DNA of 64,000 nt, taken from NCBI RefSeq assembly GCF_001885075.1, contig NZ_MODU01000004.1, positions 2,542,001 through 2,606,000 of the forward strand, written 5' to 3'. Shown in pieces: positions 37,490-48,472 of the stretch. Under the pieces are notes generated by a model that was given only the letters and a program-made list of their open reading frames with translations, ran no database searches and was not told the DNA's origin. Each line of letters begins with the position of its first letter. Position 1 is the first letter of the stretch. Source of the stretch: Alteromonas sp. V450 (GTDB lineage: Bacteria > Pseudomonadota > Gammaproteobacteria > Enterobacterales > Alteromonadaceae). Made by a program: the position numbers and the translations under genes.

Positions 37490-38911
37490 ATGGCAACGAA
37501 GCAAAAAACCAAAGCCCCGTCGTATCATTACGACGCTATCGTTATTGGCACAGGTCCAGGTGGTGAAGGTGTTGCAATGCAACTTGCCAAAGCAGGTAAA
37601 AGAGTAGCGGTTGTTGAGCGCTATGAGGCCGTCGGGGGCGGTTGTACCCATTGGGGTACCATTCCATCAAAAGCGCTTCGTCACTCAGTCAGTCGTCTCA
37701 TTGAATATAACTCCTCTCCCTTGTTCGCCGATAACCACTTAAGTAAGAGCCTTACATTTTCAGACATTATGCGCCATGCTAGTGGGGTAGTTAAAAGCCA
37801 AACTCGACTTCGCTCTTCCTTCTACGACAGGAACCGCGTAACGTTATTTCACGGAGAAGCCAGTTTCGTAGATGCACATACGTTAGAGATAACCCGTAAA
37901 GATGGCTCGAAAGATATCGTCACTGCGGGTCAGATTGCGATTGCTACAGGCTCTCGACCTTATTGTCCTAATGATATCGACTTCAATCACCCTCGTATTT
38001 ATAACTCGGACACTATTTTATCTTTAAATCACGATCCTAAATCTATAATAATCTATGGTGCAGGGGTAATTGGCTCTGAATATGCCAGTATTTTCCGAGG
38101 CCTTGGCGTAAAAGTTGACCTCGTTAACATGCGTGATCGCTTGTTGTCTTTCCTTGATGACGAAATATCGGACGCATTAAGTTACCATTTGTGGAATAAC
38201 GGCGTGCTTATTCGCCATAACGAAACTTACTCTTCAGTTGAAGCTAACGATGATTCAGTAATTTTAAACCTTGAATCGGGCAAGCGCATGCGTGCAGATT
38301 GTTTGTTGTTCGCCAATGGACGTACGGGTAACACTGACACACTTAAGCTTGAAAATATTGGTTTAAAAGCCGATGGTAGAGGCCAACTTAGCGTTAATGA
38401 AAATTATCAAACGGACATAGATAACGTATTTGCTGTTGGGGATGTGATTGGCTATCCAAGCTTAGCATCAGCAGCATATAACCAGGGTCGTTTTGCCGCT
38501 GAAGCTATGCTGGGCATTAAAACGCACTCGGCATTAGTAGAAGATATTCCATCAGGCATATACACCATTCCAGAAATTAGTTCTGTAGGTAAAACTGAGC
38601 AAGAGCTGACCGCAGCAAAAGTGCCTTATGAAGTAGGAAGAGCTCAATTCAAACACTTGGCCAGAGCGCAGATTGCATCAACTCAGACAGGTAGTCTAAA
38701 AATCTTGTTCCATCGCGAAACAAAAGAAATATTAGGGATCCATTGCTTCGGTGAACGTGCCTCTGAGATTGTTCATATCGGTCAAGCGATCATGCAGCAA
38801 AAGGGCGAAGGCAATACCATAGATTACTTTGTTAACACCACGTTCAACTATCCGACCATGGCCGAGGCTTACCGTGTCGCAGCCATTAACGGGCTAAATA
38901 GGATTTTCTAA
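37490..38911 (+). CDS. sthA: soluble pyridine nucleotide transhydrogenase
   Basis: The 473-residue flavoprotein transfers reducing equivalents between NADPH and NAD+ in the cytoplasm. The FAD-binding [10 protein letters not shown] motif near the N-terminus and the sequence [17 protein letters not shown] match E. coli SthA. The usual second redox Cys of this disulfide reductase family is absent: the pattern is Cys-Thr-His-Trp, as in SthA. The NAD-binding [11 protein letters not shown] and the FAD motif [14 protein letters not shown] follow, then the dimerisation domain. It is monocistronic with a terminator behind it. Confidence 0.95.
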   Translation: MATKQKTKAPSYHYDAIVIGTGPGGEGVAMQLAKAGKRVAVVERYEAVGGGCTHWGTIPSKALRHSVSRLIEYNSSPLFADNHLSKSLTFSDIMRHASGVVKSQTRLRSSFYDRNRVTLFHGEASFVDAHTLEITRKDGSKDIVTAGQIAIATGSRPYCPNDIDFNHPRIYNSDTILSLNHDPKSIIIYGAGVIGSEYASIFRGLGVKVDLVNMRDRLLSFLDDEISDALSYHLWNNGVLIRHNETYSSVEANDDSVILNLESGKRMRADCLLFANGRTGNTDTLKLENIGLKADGRGQLSVNENYQTDIDNVFAVGDVIGYPSLASAAYNQGRFAAEAMLGIKTHSALVEDIPSGIYTIPEISSVGKTEQELTAAKVPYEVGRAQFKHLARAQIASTQTGSLKILFHRETKEILGIHCFGERASEIVHIGQAIMQQKGEGNTIDYFVNTTFNYPTMAEAYRVAAINGLNRIF

Positions 38912-38921
38912 AGGATACAAA

Positions 38922-38948
38922 AAAGCCGGCGAAGTTGTCGCCGGCTTT
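38922..38948 (+). terminator. bidirectional terminator between sthA and small exported protein
   Basis: Stem AAAGCCGGCGA/TCGCCGGCTTT with the loop AGTTG, 10 bases after the sthA stop. The A and T runs make it usable from either side, so it also ends the convergent small gene. Confidence 0.9.
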
Positions 38949-38967
38949 ATATGCGTTAACTAAGAAA

Positions 38968-39273
38968 TTAGTTACGGTTCGCAGCAAGCGCGTTAAGCGA
39001 ATCTTTGTGAGCTACGATATCGATATGCATATTTTCTTGATCGAACGTCATTGTTGCAATGGCGTAGTCACCCTGACTTTCGCTTGCAATGTCGATCAGC
39101 TTTGTTTGTGCATCACGGAAACGAATGTTATTGCCGATTTTATCAGACATACATTGGTTATTCATTTCGAATGTTTTTGCATCCATGCAATCGAAAAGCT
39201 GGTTATCACCAGATTCCGCATGCGCAATACCAAAGGCTGCTGTTAGAGCTAGTGTTAGTACTACTTTACGCAT
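38968..39273 (-). CDS. small exported protein of unknown function, 101 residues
   Basis: The protein has a clear Sec signal peptide (MRKVVLTLALTAAFGIAHA). The mature part of about 82 residues has two Cys (FDCMDAKTFEMNNQC) that could form one disulfide. There is no recognisable domain. It is convergent with sthA and shares its terminator. RBS-like GGAG lies just upstream of the ATG at 39273 (reading AGGAGAAG). A periplasmic location is inferred; function is unknown. Confidence 0.7.
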   Translation of the reverse strand: MRKVVLTLALTAAFGIAHAESGDNQLFDCMDAKTFEMNNQCMSDKIGNNIRFRDAQTKLIDIASESQGDYAIATMTFDQENMHIDIVAHKDSLNALAANRN

Positions 39274-39399
39274 GTTTCTTCTCCTGTGTTACAGTCTACT
39301 ACTGTCACCATTAAACATACTGTATATACATTAGATAGTCAAACTCAGATCATACAATTGTGACAAAAGTATTACAGAGAGAAATATTTGGAGAAAAAT

Positions 39400-39966
39400 T
39401 TGAAAAGGCACAACGCATTGGTGGTTAATGCAAGGAATTGCAGGCTATGTGCCCCTTTTCTGCCACACGAACCCAACCCTATTTTTAACACTGCGCCATC
39501 AGCCAAGATACTCATAGTTGGCCAAGCTCCAGGGCTAAAAGCGCATCAAAGAGACACAGCGTTCGATGATCCTAGCGGGGATCGTCTACGCGATTGGATG
39601 TCAATCTCGAAAGAGACCTTTTATACCCCGCACTTAGTCTCAGTAATGCCGATGGCCTTTTGCTTTCCTGGGTATAAAAATGGCGCCGATGCCCCACCTA
39701 GAAAAGAGTGTGCACCTGCTTGGCACAAACAATTTCTTTCCTTTCTACAACCCAAGGTCACACTTTATGTGGGGCGCTACGCGCAACAATACTATCTTCC
39801 ACAATTTAGAACGCTAACTGAAGCTGTTCAAAAACCATCGGAGTCACATTTTGTATTGCCTCATCCATCTGGTAGAAACAATAGATGGCTGGCTAAAAAC
39901 CCTTGGTTTGAATTAGATATCCTTCCCGCCCTAAAGCGAACTATTGTTTCTGTCTTATCAGTCTAG
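39400..39966 (+). CDS. uracil-DNA glycosylase superfamily protein
   Basis: The 188-residue protein has the two UDG-superfamily signatures: GQAPGLKAHQ near the N-terminus (motif A) and LPHPSGRNNRW near the C-terminus (motif B). An N-terminal CRLC pair is present. There is no full set of four Fe-S cysteines as in family 4 enzymes, so the activity is uncertain; it could excise uracil or another base. No ATG is available. The TTG at 39400 is six bases after GGAG and I prefer it; a TTG at 39388 would add four residues. Its stop TAG overlaps the stop of the opposite gene within the palindrome CTAG. Confidence 0.8.
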   Translation: MKRHNALVVNARNCRLCAPFLPHEPNPIFNTAPSAKILIVGQAPGLKAHQRDTAFDDPSGDRLRDWMSISKETFYTPHLVSVMPMAFCFPGYKNGADAPPRKECAPAWHKQFLSFLQPKVTLYVGRYAQQYYLPQFRTLTEAVQKPSESHFVLPHPSGRNNRWLAKNPWFELDILPALKRTIVSVLSV

Positions 39967-42188
39967 TCTTGCTCTTCTAGGAAACCTAGGAGTGCATCAA
40001 ATGGCATCGGCTTCGCGTACAAATATCCCTGAGCTTCGTCGCATCCCAACTTTATCATGTAACTCGCCTGCTCTCTTTTTTCCACGCCTTCGGCAATAGT
40101 GAGTAAGCCTAGCTTATTTCCAAGAGTCACTATGGTTTCAGCAAGAACAGCACTCGCGCCCGGTTTAATATCTTTTACAAAGGAACGGTCAACCTTCAAC
40201 CTATCTAACGGTAATTGCTGCAAATAGCTCATGGAAGAAAAACCTGTACCGAAGTCATCAATAGCTATTTGCACACCAAACTCTTTTAAAGATCGCAGGG
40301 CGTCTATGACAATTTGAGGCTCGTCCATTACAACGCTTTCTGTAATTTCTAGCTCTAGCAGACTAGGATCACAATTGGCGTTTGAAAGTGCTTGTTTTAC
40401 TTTCTCAACAAATAATCTATCTCGAAACTGTGGAATTGAAATATTTACCGCAACCCGAAGGTGCCCAAACCCTTTTTCTCTTAACTGCTGTAAGCGGTGG
40501 CACGCTTCTTCTAATACCCATTGACCAATATCTACAATGAGCCCAGAATATTCAGCAAGCGGAACAAAGACAGCGGGAGAAACATAACCGCCATCGCCGT
40601 CTGGCCAGCGGAGTAATGCTTCCATCCCAACCACTTTTTCGTTAAGTAAATCTACTTGCGGTTGAAACCAAAGCTGTAGCTTTCTCGCAGCAAAATCACT
40701 GCGAAGTTTACGGATCATATCCAAACGCCACGTGGTTTGGTCCTCGATATCTTTGGCGTAATATTCAAAGTTATCTGTCAAATTCTTCTTCGCGCGGTTC
40801 AACGCGATATTAGTACGCTTTAAAATCTCAATGCCAATGTGGCGGTTATTATCGAGCTTGCAAAGCCCAAGAGTAATATTCACCGGTAACGTGTGATCTC
40901 CAACTTGAAAGGATGACTGAAAAATAGCATTTATAGCTTTAGGACAAACAAGTTCATCAGGGCCTATCAAGCCGAACACATCGGCACCTATGCGGCCTTT
41001 TCTTACACTAGCATCCAATGAAGATTGAAAGCGTTCGCTTATTGCTCGTAAGAGCTCGTTGCCCACTTCTTGGCCTAATCCATCGTTGATATCAGAGAAG
41101 TGGTTCACATCGATGAGTGCAACGGTGTAATTTTCACCCGCAAATAAATGAGGCTTATCTAGCATATTGATAAACTCGTTACGGTTAGGCAAACGTGTTA
41201 GCCAATCCCTAAATGCAGCATTTCTCAATTCATGAAACAGATTAACGTTTTCATAGCCCACAGAAATACTTGAGAGAAAAACTTCTAAGAGGTTTTTATC
41301 TAACTCGCTTATTGCATGCGTTTGGCGAACGTAAACCGCGGCTTCAAAACCAGCTCTGCTAATGAAAAGTACCGAGCAAGTTGACTCAAAAACATGCTTT
41401 TTTAGACGCAAACACCTGCTTATATTCTCTTCAATCTCACTGTTGTTTACATCGACGACCGGGAGGTTAATATATTTAGCGTACTCACCCGCTGCGCCAA
41501 GAACGTAAACCTCTTCATCATCCCTGTCTAAAAGTGACCCTGCCCTGGCACATAACAAGCCTTCAGAATCAAGCCCAATAAGTGAGCTGATCTGCGTGAC
41601 AACACCTTCACAAAATTCTTTTACTGAATGCTCTTCAAATAGGTTAGCCGAAGACGTGATTATCTTTTCTAATCCCGCACGGCTTTGACTAATCGTCATA
41701 ATCTGCTGGTAAGAGCGGAGCGAAGAAATAATGGTAGTGAGCAATTTAGCTCGGGTAAGTTCAGTTTTGGTTTTGTAGTCGTTGATGTCGTAAACTTTAA
41801 TCACCTGCTCTTCTGGAGCATAGCCAGGTTGCCCTGTCCGCAGTATTATACGAGGCTCGAATAGCTTCATATCTTCGCGGATATATTTTACAACGTCGAA
41901 TCCAGCATCATCTGTTTCCATCACTACATCAAGTAGGATAATGGCTATGCTGTTGTTAAATTCGTGGAGTTTTTCTTTTGCTTGCTTCGCAGAATAAGCA
42001 TGAATGAAATTTAATTTTCGGTCATTAACCGTCAGATCAGAGAGAGCAAGCCGCGTAACGGTATGAATTTCTTCATCGTCATCGACAATAAGTATATTCC
42101 AGTCTTTGCCCAAGAGAACCTGTTCTTCTATTGAGCCATCGTCGTCTAAAAATATTAACTCGTCGTTATCGTAATCCATTGCCGACAT
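39963..42188 (-). CDS. response regulator with DUF3369, degenerate GGDEF and EAL domains
   Basis: The 741-residue protein has a receiver (about 28-150) with acidic residues in IVDDDEEIH, phospho-acceptor in ILLDVVMET, and RTGQPG. A DUF3369-like sensor segment follows (about 160-330). Its GGDEF-like domain has GADVF in place of GGDEF and should not make c-di-GMP. The EAL domain is intact: MEALLRW, NISIPQF, ELEITESVV and IDDFGTGFSS. It is predicted to be a phosphodiesterase that hydrolyses c-di-GMP under control of an unidentified kinase. I start at the ATG at 42188, which has GAGAG upstream, rather than a TTG six codons earlier. It is convergent with the UDG-like gene. Confidence 0.9.
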   Translation of the reverse strand: MSAMDYDNDELIFLDDDGSIEEQVLLGKDWNILIVDDDEEIHTVTRLALSDLTVNDRKLNFIHAYSAKQAKEKLHEFNNSIAIILLDVVMETDDAGFDVVKYIREDMKLFEPRIILRTGQPGYAPEEQVIKVYDINDYKTKTELTRAKLLTTIISSLRSYQQIMTISQSRAGLEKIITSSANLFEEHSVKEFCEGVVTQISSLIGLDSEGLLCARAGSLLDRDDEEVYVLGAAGEYAKYINLPVVDVNNSEIEENISRCLRLKKHVFESTCSVLFISRAGFEAAVYVRQTHAISELDKNLLEVFLSSISVGYENVNLFHELRNAAFRDWLTRLPNRNEFINMLDKPHLFAGENYTVALIDVNHFSDINDGLGQEVGNELLRAISERFQSSLDASVRKGRIGADVFGLIGPDELVCPKAINAIFQSSFQVGDHTLPVNITLGLCKLDNNRHIGIEILKRTNIALNRAKKNLTDNFEYYAKDIEDQTTWRLDMIRKLRSDFAARKLQLWFQPQVDLLNEKVVGMEALLRWPDGDGGYVSPAVFVPLAEYSGLIVDIGQWVLEEACHRLQQLREKGFGHLRVAVNISIPQFRDRLFVEKVKQALSNANCDPSLLELEITESVVMDEPQIVIDALRSLKEFGVQIAIDDFGTGFSSMSYLQQLPLDRLKVDRSFVKDIKPGASAVLAETIVTLGNKLGLLTIAEGVEKREQASYMIKLGCDEAQGYLYAKPMPFDALLGFLEEQD

Positions 42189-42331
42189 TACCGCTCTCTT
42201 CCCCAAACATTCAAATCTAGAATGTGTTGCTGCTCATAATATTAAAAATACGATTACATTGATAATTAGGTTACGCAATGCAATAGTGTTTTCATGTTAC
42301 CTGCTAGTTTACATTCAATTATTAAACCAAT

Positions 42332-43237
42332 ATGAAGATTACTCCACAGCCTTTTTCTACTGAAATAAAAAACATTCAGGGCAAGGAAGTAAGCAATGAC
42401 AAACCTGTCCCTGCCCCACCAGCTAATGAAAAAATAGCGAGCAATACACAATCTAATACAAGCCAGCAACGCATGCTGTCTTGGTTCGCTCGAGTCGGGA
42501 TTAGCCCTTCTATGTTGTCTCCCGACCCTAAAAAACAAAAACATGCACTAGAACGAAGAAAACAAATTCTAGAAACGCAAAAAGCGAGCAATCTTCAAGC
42601 TGTTTTAAATATAGCACTAAATGTATCAATCAACGAACAAACTAGTGATAATCTTGACCCAGACTGGTTTTTTGCATTTAGTACTATGGCCGAAGAGATT
42701 TACAGCCCACCAATGCAAGAATTGTGGGGAAAGATTTTTGCGGTGGAAGTCGCGCGTCCAGGCAGTTTTTCTCTTCGTACTTTACAATTACTCAAAACGC
42801 TAACTCACAGAGATGCGAAAATATTTAATAAAGCAGTCAATGTGGCGAGCCGAAAAAACAGTGATACCGTTCCGCGCATATTGGTCGGTTATCACAAGCG
42901 CAAAGGCCTTTTTTCGTTTCTTAAAAAGCCCCTGCCAGAACAAGTAAATTTGGCATCCGTTGGACTCAGTTACCCTGATTTATTATCGCTGCAAGAAATG
43001 AAATTAATTTATGCAAGTGAAATCGAAAGCGGAGAGTACGCTGAAGGGCAGCAGGTTACTTGGCGATGCGTGAATGAAAATATAACACTTACTTGTAAGA
43101 CAGCGGGCGTTGCGTTGGTGTATTACAAGTTTACTCCAGTGGGCAGTGAACTTTATAAACTGGTGACTAAGTCTTCTAACGAGGCGTATCTTCAAGCGCT
43201 AAAGCAGGTCTTAGGCGAGGTATTCAACATAAGTTAA
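42332..43237 (+). CDS. TIGR03899-like family protein of unknown function
   Basis: The 301-residue soluble protein matches, as I recall it, the TIGR03899 family of Vibrio, Shewanella and relatives. Its hallmark is the central segment [15 protein letters not shown] followed by [20 protein letters not shown] and [11 protein letters not shown] (about 115-165). The N-terminus is low in complexity and probably disordered. The C-terminal half contains a [11 protein letters not shown] segment. No catalytic residues can be named. It overlaps the 3' end of cysH by 4 bases in convergent orientation. Confidence 0.72.
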   Translation: MKITPQPFSTEIKNIQGKEVSNDKPVPAPPANEKIASNTQSNTSQQRMLSWFARVGISPSMLSPDPKKQKHALERRKQILETQKASNLQAVLNIALNVSINEQTSDNLDPDWFFAFSTMAEEIYSPPMQELWGKIFAVEVARPGSFSLRTLQLLKTLTHRDAKIFNKAVNVASRKNSDTVPRILVGYHKRKGLFSFLKKPLPEQVNLASVGLSYPDLLSLQEMKLIYASEIESGEYAEGQQVTWRCVNENITLTCKTAGVALVYYKFTPVGSELYKLVTKSSNEAYLQALKQVLGEVFNIS

Positions 43238-43980
43238 ATACCATCACCAAACTCGTGTAATCCGCATTCGCGCTTTAATCCAAAGAAACGTGTGTCTTGT
43301 TCACTCATTCCTTCTTGTAAAGATTGGGTTGTATGCCAGTCACCAATTGAAACGTAACCTTGCTCCCACAATGGATGATAAGACAGATCGTTGTCTTTCA
43401 GGTAATAGTGGAGGTCTTTATTGCTCCAGTCGATAATCGGGTACAGCTTGAACTGCTGACCTACTTTTTGTAACACCGGTAGCTTGCCACGGGTATCAGA
43501 TTGGCTTCTGCGCAACCCAGCGAACCACGTACCGGCCTTTAAATCGCCTAAAGCGCGCTGCATAGGCTCAACTTTGTTCATCTTATTGTATTTTTCAATA
43601 CCTTCAATGCCCTGTTCCCACAGTCTACCAAAGCGCGCTTCTTGCCATGCAGAAGACAGCTCAGCACTGTACACATGTAAGTTTAAATTGAGCTTTTCAA
43701 CCAATTCATCGATAAACTTATACGTTTCCGGAAACAAATACCCTGTATCGGTAAGCACAACAGGAATATCCGGCTGTGCTTGGGTAAGCATATGCAGCAT
43801 AACTGCCGATTGCGCTCCAAAGCTCGAAGACACAATATGAGCATCAGGTAAGTTATCCAGCGCCCAAGCAACCCGCTCTTGCGCCGTCATTTTTTCCAAC
43901 ATATCGTTGATATCAGCAAGGGCGTCCTTGCTGATATCAAGCGTAAGTGTCTGCTGCTTTTCTGCTGTATTATTCGTCAT
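43234..43980 (-). CDS. cysH: phosphoadenosine phosphosulfate (PAPS) reductase
   Basis: The 248-residue enzyme reduces PAPS to sulfite and PAP using thioredoxin. The nucleotide-binding [14 protein letters not shown] loop, the central [14 protein letters not shown] and the C-terminal redox motif [12 protein letters not shown] are all present. The absence of a CC pair elsewhere places it in the Fe-S-free PAPS-specific type of E. coli. It is the third gene of cysJIH, overlapping cysI by 11 bases. No cysG, cysD, cysN or cysC gene lies in the window. Confidence 0.95.
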   Translation of the reverse strand: MTNNTAEKQQTLTLDISKDALADINDMLEKMTAQERVAWALDNLPDAHIVSSSFGAQSAVMLHMLTQAQPDIPVVLTDTGYLFPETYKFIDELVEKLNLNLHVYSAELSSAWQEARFGRLWEQGIEGIEKYNKMNKVEPMQRALGDLKAGTWFAGLRRSQSDTRGKLPVLQKVGQQFKLYPIIDWSNKDLHYYLKDNDLSYHPLWEQGYVSIGDWHTTQSLQEGMSEQDTRFFGLKRECGLHEFGDGI

Positions 43981-45691
43981 AGAAATCCCGTGCGGAGTCT
44001 ACTACTGGTTTTACAACACCAGCGCGAACAACATAATCACCAAACGCTTCACCAGCTTCACGTTCTTTGGCCCATTGACCAAGCAACGTGTCTAATTCAG
44101 CCATGATTTCCTGTTCGCTAATGTTTTCTCGATACATACGTGGAATACGCGTACCTTCTCGGTTTCCGCCTAGGTGCAAGTTGTACTTGCCTGGGCCCTT
44201 ACCTACTAAGCCAATTTCAGATAACATGGCGCGACCACAGCCATTCGGACAGCCAGTTACGCGGAAGATAACACTGTCGTCTTCCAGCCCGTGCTTGGCA
44301 AGCAAGCCTTCTAGTTCAGTAACAGCATCTGGCAGGTAACGTTCAGCTTCAGCCATCGCTAGCGGACAAGTTGGTAGTGCAACACAGGCCATTGAATCTA
44401 AGCGCTGGTTAGATACACTTGGCGCGATAAGACCATGCTCACGAGCCAAAGCTTCTATTTTGTCTTTGTCCTGTGGTGGAACACCAGCAATAATCAAGTT
44501 CTGGTTTGCGGTTAAACGGAAATCCCCTTTGTGGATCTTCGCAATTTCTGCACAGCCTGTTTTCAGCGTTTTGCCTGGATAGTCTAATATACGGCCGTTT
44601 TCGATAAACACGGTAAGGTGGTATTTTCCGTCAATGCCTTCAACCCAGCCAAAGCGGTCACCACGGTCGGTAAACTCATAAGGGCGGCTTTCCTGGAAAG
44701 TTACGCCTGCGCGCTTTTCAACTTCAGCTTTAAAATTGTCTACCCCTACACGCTCTAGGGTATATTTTGTCTTCGCATTTTTACGATTAACACGGTTACC
44801 CCAGTCACGCTGGGTTGTTACCACCGCAGCAGCTACGTCTAGCGTATTTTCAAGCGGAATAAATCCGAAGTCAGAGGCTTTACGCGGGTACGTGCTCTTG
44901 TCGCCGTGAGTCATAGCAAGACCACCACCAACAAGTACGTTAAAGCCAACTAGCTGTCCATTTTCAGCAATCGCAACAAAGTTGAGATCGTTCGCGTGAA
45001 CATCTACATCGTTTTGCGGAGGAATAACCACCGTCGTTTTAAACTTACGCGGTAAATAGTTATCACCCAAAATAGGCTCTACAGGCTTTTCAGTCGTTTC
45101 GACTTTTTCACCGTCTAGCCAAATTTCAGCATACGCGCGAGTCTTAGGAAGTAAGTGTTCACTTATCTTTTTCGCCCATTCAAACGCTTGAAGGTGAAGC
45201 TCAGACTCAACAGGATTAGAGGTACACAGAACATTTCGGTTTACGTCCCCTGCTGTCGCGATAGAGTCGATACCGGCTTTGTTCAGCATTTGGTGCATAG
45301 ATTTAATTTTAGGCTTTAACACACCGTGAAATTGAAACGTTTGACGGGTAGTTAAGCGAATGCTGCCGTACATAGTGTGGTCAGCGGCAAACTTATCTAT
45401 AGCTAGCCATTGGTCTGGCGTGATAACGCCGCCCGGTAAACGTGCGCGCAACATCACATTGTGAAGTGGCTCTAGTTTCTGCTTTGCTCGCTCAGCACGA
45501 ATATCACGGTCGTCTTGTTGGTACATACCGTGGAAACGAATAAGCTGGAAGTTATCAGCCGTGAAGCCACCGGTAAGATCATCTTTAAGATCGGTAGTGA
45601 TGGTACCGCGCAAATTATTACTTTCACGCTTTAGGCGCTCGTTGTCAGCCAGTTTGCCCTCAACGATAAATGGTGATTTTTCGTTACTCAT
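43970..45691 (-). CDS. cysI: sulfite reductase (NADPH) hemoprotein beta-component
   Basis: The 573-residue subunit reduces sulfite to sulfide with siroheme and a 4Fe-4S cluster. The cluster cysteines are visible in [11 protein letters not shown] and [12 protein letters not shown]. The siroheme-binding Arg/Lys region is in [13 protein letters not shown] and in [13 protein letters not shown]. The length matches E. coli CysI (570). It shares one base with cysJ and 11 with cysH, so the three genes are translated together in the cytoplasm. It receives electrons from CysJ. Confidence 0.97.
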   Translation of the reverse strand: MSNEKSPFIVEGKLADNERLKRESNNLRGTITTDLKDDLTGGFTADNFQLIRFHGMYQQDDRDIRAERAKQKLEPLHNVMLRARLPGGVITPDQWLAIDKFAADHTMYGSIRLTTRQTFQFHGVLKPKIKSMHQMLNKAGIDSIATAGDVNRNVLCTSNPVESELHLQAFEWAKKISEHLLPKTRAYAEIWLDGEKVETTEKPVEPILGDNYLPRKFKTTVVIPPQNDVDVHANDLNFVAIAENGQLVGFNVLVGGGLAMTHGDKSTYPRKASDFGFIPLENTLDVAAAVVTTQRDWGNRVNRKNAKTKYTLERVGVDNFKAEVEKRAGVTFQESRPYEFTDRGDRFGWVEGIDGKYHLTVFIENGRILDYPGKTLKTGCAEIAKIHKGDFRLTANQNLIIAGVPPQDKDKIEALAREHGLIAPSVSNQRLDSMACVALPTCPLAMAEAERYLPDAVTELEGLLAKHGLEDDSVIFRVTGCPNGCGRAMLSEIGLVGKGPGKYNLHLGGNREGTRIPRMYRENISEQEIMAELDTLLGQWAKEREAGEAFGDYVVRAGVVKPVVDSARDFYDE

Positions 45692-47514
45692 TAATAGACA
45701 TCCTTCTGATAACGTTTCGCTTTTCGTAACTCTACTACATAGGCTTTTGCATCGGCTTCAGACTTTCCGCCGTGCTCTTGCACAATACTAATAAGGGCGT
45801 TTTCAACATCTTTCGCCATGTGCATTGCATCGCCACACACATAGAAGTGTGCGCCCTGCTCTAGCCATTCGTACACCTCTTTACCGTTTTCTAGTAAACG
45901 GTGCTGAACATATACTTTTTCTTCTTGGTCACGAGAGAATGCCAGCGTGATTTTGTCTAGCAGGCCATCTTTAACGTAGCCTTGCCATTCCACTTGGTAT
46001 AGAAAATCTTGCGTGAAGTGAGGGTTGCCAAAGAATAGCCAGTTTTTGCCTTCTGCGCCTTGCACGTCACGCTCTTGCATAAACGATCTAAACGGTGCAA
46101 TACCCGTACCCGGGCCAACCATGATCACCGGCGTATTGGGGTCGGCTGGCAAACGGAAGTTATCGTTACTTTCTACGAATACTTCTACGTCGCCATTTTC
46201 TTCTAAATATTCACACAAAAAGCCAGATGCACCGCCTTGATGACGATGCCCAAACGCTTCATAGTCAACGTGGGCTACGGTTAGATGTACTTCTTCTTCC
46301 ACCTCGGCTTGACTTGATGCTATCGAGTACAAACGAGGGGTGAGAGGACGCAATGCGTCTACAAGTTGTTGTTCAGACAACTTACCCGGATGGTCACGCA
46401 CGATATCGATGATTTGGCGCTCAGCCATGTAGGTTCGCAGCTGTGCTTTGTCTTCCATCAAGGCAGCCAATGATTCAGAACCTGTCGCCGCCTGATACGA
46501 CTTGATAAAATTAGGGTAGCTAAGCGTTAACTCAAGCTTAGACGTTAACGCTTCGGTTAACGGCATAGTCGCATCACCAACCGATACGTTGGCATTGCCG
46601 TCGAGTGATAAAATGCTGATAAGCTCAGAAACTAACGATGCTGCGTTTTTAAACCACACGCCCAACGCATCGCCAGGCTGATAGGTAATACCGCTATCTT
46701 CAAGGCTAATCTCGATATGGCGAATATCTTTAACTGAATCACGGCCAGTGATCTTTTGAGCATCAATTAAGGTCGCTTTAAACGGCGCCTTTTTGGTGTA
46801 AGTTTGCGCTGCTACACCCTGCACTGCCGCGCCAGTTTGCGCCGCTACGGCAGTCTGTGGAGCTGCACTAAAATCGTCTTTTAACGAATCGATAAGCTTG
46901 TTCAGCCATGCCTCAGCTTCTGCTTCGTAATCAACGTCACAGTCAAGACGCTCCACGATAGCTTTACCGCCTAGCTTACCTAAACGCTCATCAAAATCTT
47001 TACCCGTTTGGCAGAAAAACTCATAGCTGCTGTCACCTAAACCTAAAACAGCGTATTTGGTGCTAGCAAGCTTAGGTGCTTTTTTACCTGCCAAGAATTC
47101 GTGAAGCTCAATGGCATCATCAGGTGCATCGCCTTCACCGTGAGTACTTACAAATACCGCAACGTGTGTTTCTGCTTTCAAGTTACGCGGCTTGTAATCT
47201 GCCATGCTAACAAGCTTACTATTGAAGCCTGCTTCTTCTGCTTTAGCCTGGCACTGCGCAGCCACACCTTTTGCATTACCCGTTTGCGAGCCATATAAAA
47301 TTGTTAGTGTTGGCGCGTCACCCGCTACTGCCGGAGCACTCTGTAACGCTGGGGCAATAGAACCGCCTTGTGCAGCAGCCATGCCCGCAGCATAACCACT
47401 TACCCAAGTAAGTTGATCACGATTTAACCCTGCAATGGCCTGCGTAATTGCATTCCACTGCTGTTCGTTTAATACCGCGCCTGGCGCTGAGTTCGAATTA
47501 GAATCTTGTGACAT
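45691..47514 (-). CDS. cysJ: sulfite reductase (NADPH) flavoprotein alpha-component
   Basis: The 607-residue flavoprotein carries electrons from NADPH through FAD and FMN to CysI. The FMN-binding flavodoxin part (about 70-205) has [12 protein letters not shown] and [12 protein letters not shown]. The FAD part has RLYSIASSQ, and the NADPH-binding FNR part has [14 protein letters not shown] and [14 protein letters not shown], ending in DVY. It is the first gene of the cysJIH operon. The spacer upstream (47515-47656) shows no obvious CysB site that I can identify. Length and motifs match E. coli CysJ (599). Confidence 0.97.
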   Translation of the reverse strand: MSQDSNSNSAPGAVLNEQQWNAITQAIAGLNRDQLTWVSGYAAGMAAAQGGSIAPALQSAPAVAGDAPTLTILYGSQTGNAKGVAAQCQAKAEEAGFNSKLVSMADYKPRNLKAETHVAVFVSTHGEGDAPDDAIELHEFLAGKKAPKLASTKYAVLGLGDSSYEFFCQTGKDFDERLGKLGGKAIVERLDCDVDYEAEAEAWLNKLIDSLKDDFSAAPQTAVAAQTGAAVQGVAAQTYTKKAPFKATLIDAQKITGRDSVKDIRHIEISLEDSGITYQPGDALGVWFKNAASLVSELISILSLDGNANVSVGDATMPLTEALTSKLELTLSYPNFIKSYQAATGSESLAALMEDKAQLRTYMAERQIIDIVRDHPGKLSEQQLVDALRPLTPRLYSIASSQAEVEEEVHLTVAHVDYEAFGHRHQGGASGFLCEYLEENGDVEVFVESNDNFRLPADPNTPVIMVGPGTGIAPFRSFMQERDVQGAEGKNWLFFGNPHFTQDFLYQVEWQGYVKDGLLDKITLAFSRDQEEKVYVQHRLLENGKEVYEWLEQGAHFYVCGDAMHMAKDVENALISIVQEHGGKSEADAKAYVVELRKAKRYQKDVY

Positions 47515-47655
47515 AGTCTTTTAGCCTTTTATCAATGGCGCTAAGGCTAACGGCTTTCTGCAAGAAGAGAAAAGAATAAATGAAACTTTTTTATTACTGA
47601 AAGTGCTAATGACTGTGTGAATAGGTAATAACACCTCCACGTGTTACCGTTGAGC

Positions 47656-47694
47656 AATAAAAAAGGCGTGAGCCGCATAAGCAGTCACGCCTTT
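47656..47694 (-). terminator. intrinsic terminator after TIGR04219-like outer-membrane gene
   Basis: The stem AAAGGCGTGA/TCACGCCTTT (47662-47671 and 47685-47694) has a 13-base loop. On the minus strand six T residues follow. It sits 20 bases beyond the stop of the barrel gene and upstream of cysJ. Confidence 0.85.
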
Positions 47695-47713
47695 AAAAAT
47701 CCGCTGTTAGCAC

Positions 47714-48469
47714 TTAAAAGTGAAGCTCTAATCCAGCAAATACGCCATCAAATTCCATATCAGCGTAAACATCGTCGAGGTCTTCAATATCAACCGTTAC
47801 GTTTCTGTAACCTACTTGAAGCGTCATATCGATAGCCAAACTCTCAATAAACGAGTATTGAACCGCTGCTTGATAGTCACTGAGCTCGTGATCATCAAAT
47901 GACAGGTAGCTACCTTCAAAATACGCAGATAACCCTGTAAATGGCAGGCCCAACTGCACTTTTGAATACGCCATTGGCACAATGCCCGAAAACTCAGCAG
48001 AACCACTCGTGTCGCTAGCTGCATCGACAACAAACAGCTCACCATCAATATGTTTTGCGTTTATTCCAAGGTCAAAACTTACTAAATCGTTATCAAACAA
48101 CTCGTAATACAAGATGAAATCAGTGGAATTGATTTCAACGTCTGTATTGACTCTGCTTTGCGCCGTGTAGAGTCTATTGTCGAAGGTAAAGTTGCTATCA
48201 AGTACCGTTGAACCAGAATTTTCAAGCGTACTATAGTTAAGCTTTACATTGGGTAAAAAAGGAACTGGATGTTCGAAGGCTATATATACCGCGGTATTTG
48301 AATCGTCATCAAAATTAAACTCTGCAGTATTTTCGCTATCTGCGAAGCCACCCGAAGTGTCAGTCTGCCAGACCTGGGCACCAACGTACACGCCGGCGAT
48401 GGTGTCTGCATGTGACGCCCCTGAAAACAATGCCCATCCCAAAGCAGCAGCTATAAGACCCTTTTTCAT
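47714..48469 (-). CDS. outer-membrane beta-barrel protein, TIGR04219-like
   Basis: The 251-residue protein has a Sec signal peptide (ending GASHA) and then strands of a beta-barrel, beginning GVYVGAQVWQTDTSGGF, and finishing in FAGLELHF with the C-terminal Phe. The N-terminal segment matches, as I recall, the TIGR04219 barrel family. It has no known cargo or enzyme motif. It lies 3 bases after the DUF2333-like gene, so the two are probably co-transcribed. Confidence 0.8.
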   Translation of the reverse strand: MKKGLIAAALGWALFSGASHADTIAGVYVGAQVWQTDTSGGFADSENTAEFNFDDDSNTAVYIAFEHPVPFLPNVKLNYSTLENSGSTVLDSNFTFDNRLYTAQSRVNTDVEINSTDFILYYELFDNDLVSFDLGINAKHIDGELFVVDAASDTSGSAEFSGIVPMAYSKVQLGLPFTGLSAYFEGSYLSFDDHELSDYQAAVQYSFIESLAIDMTLQVGYRNVTVDIEDLDDVYADMEFDGVFAGLELHF

Positions 48470-48472
48470 TAA

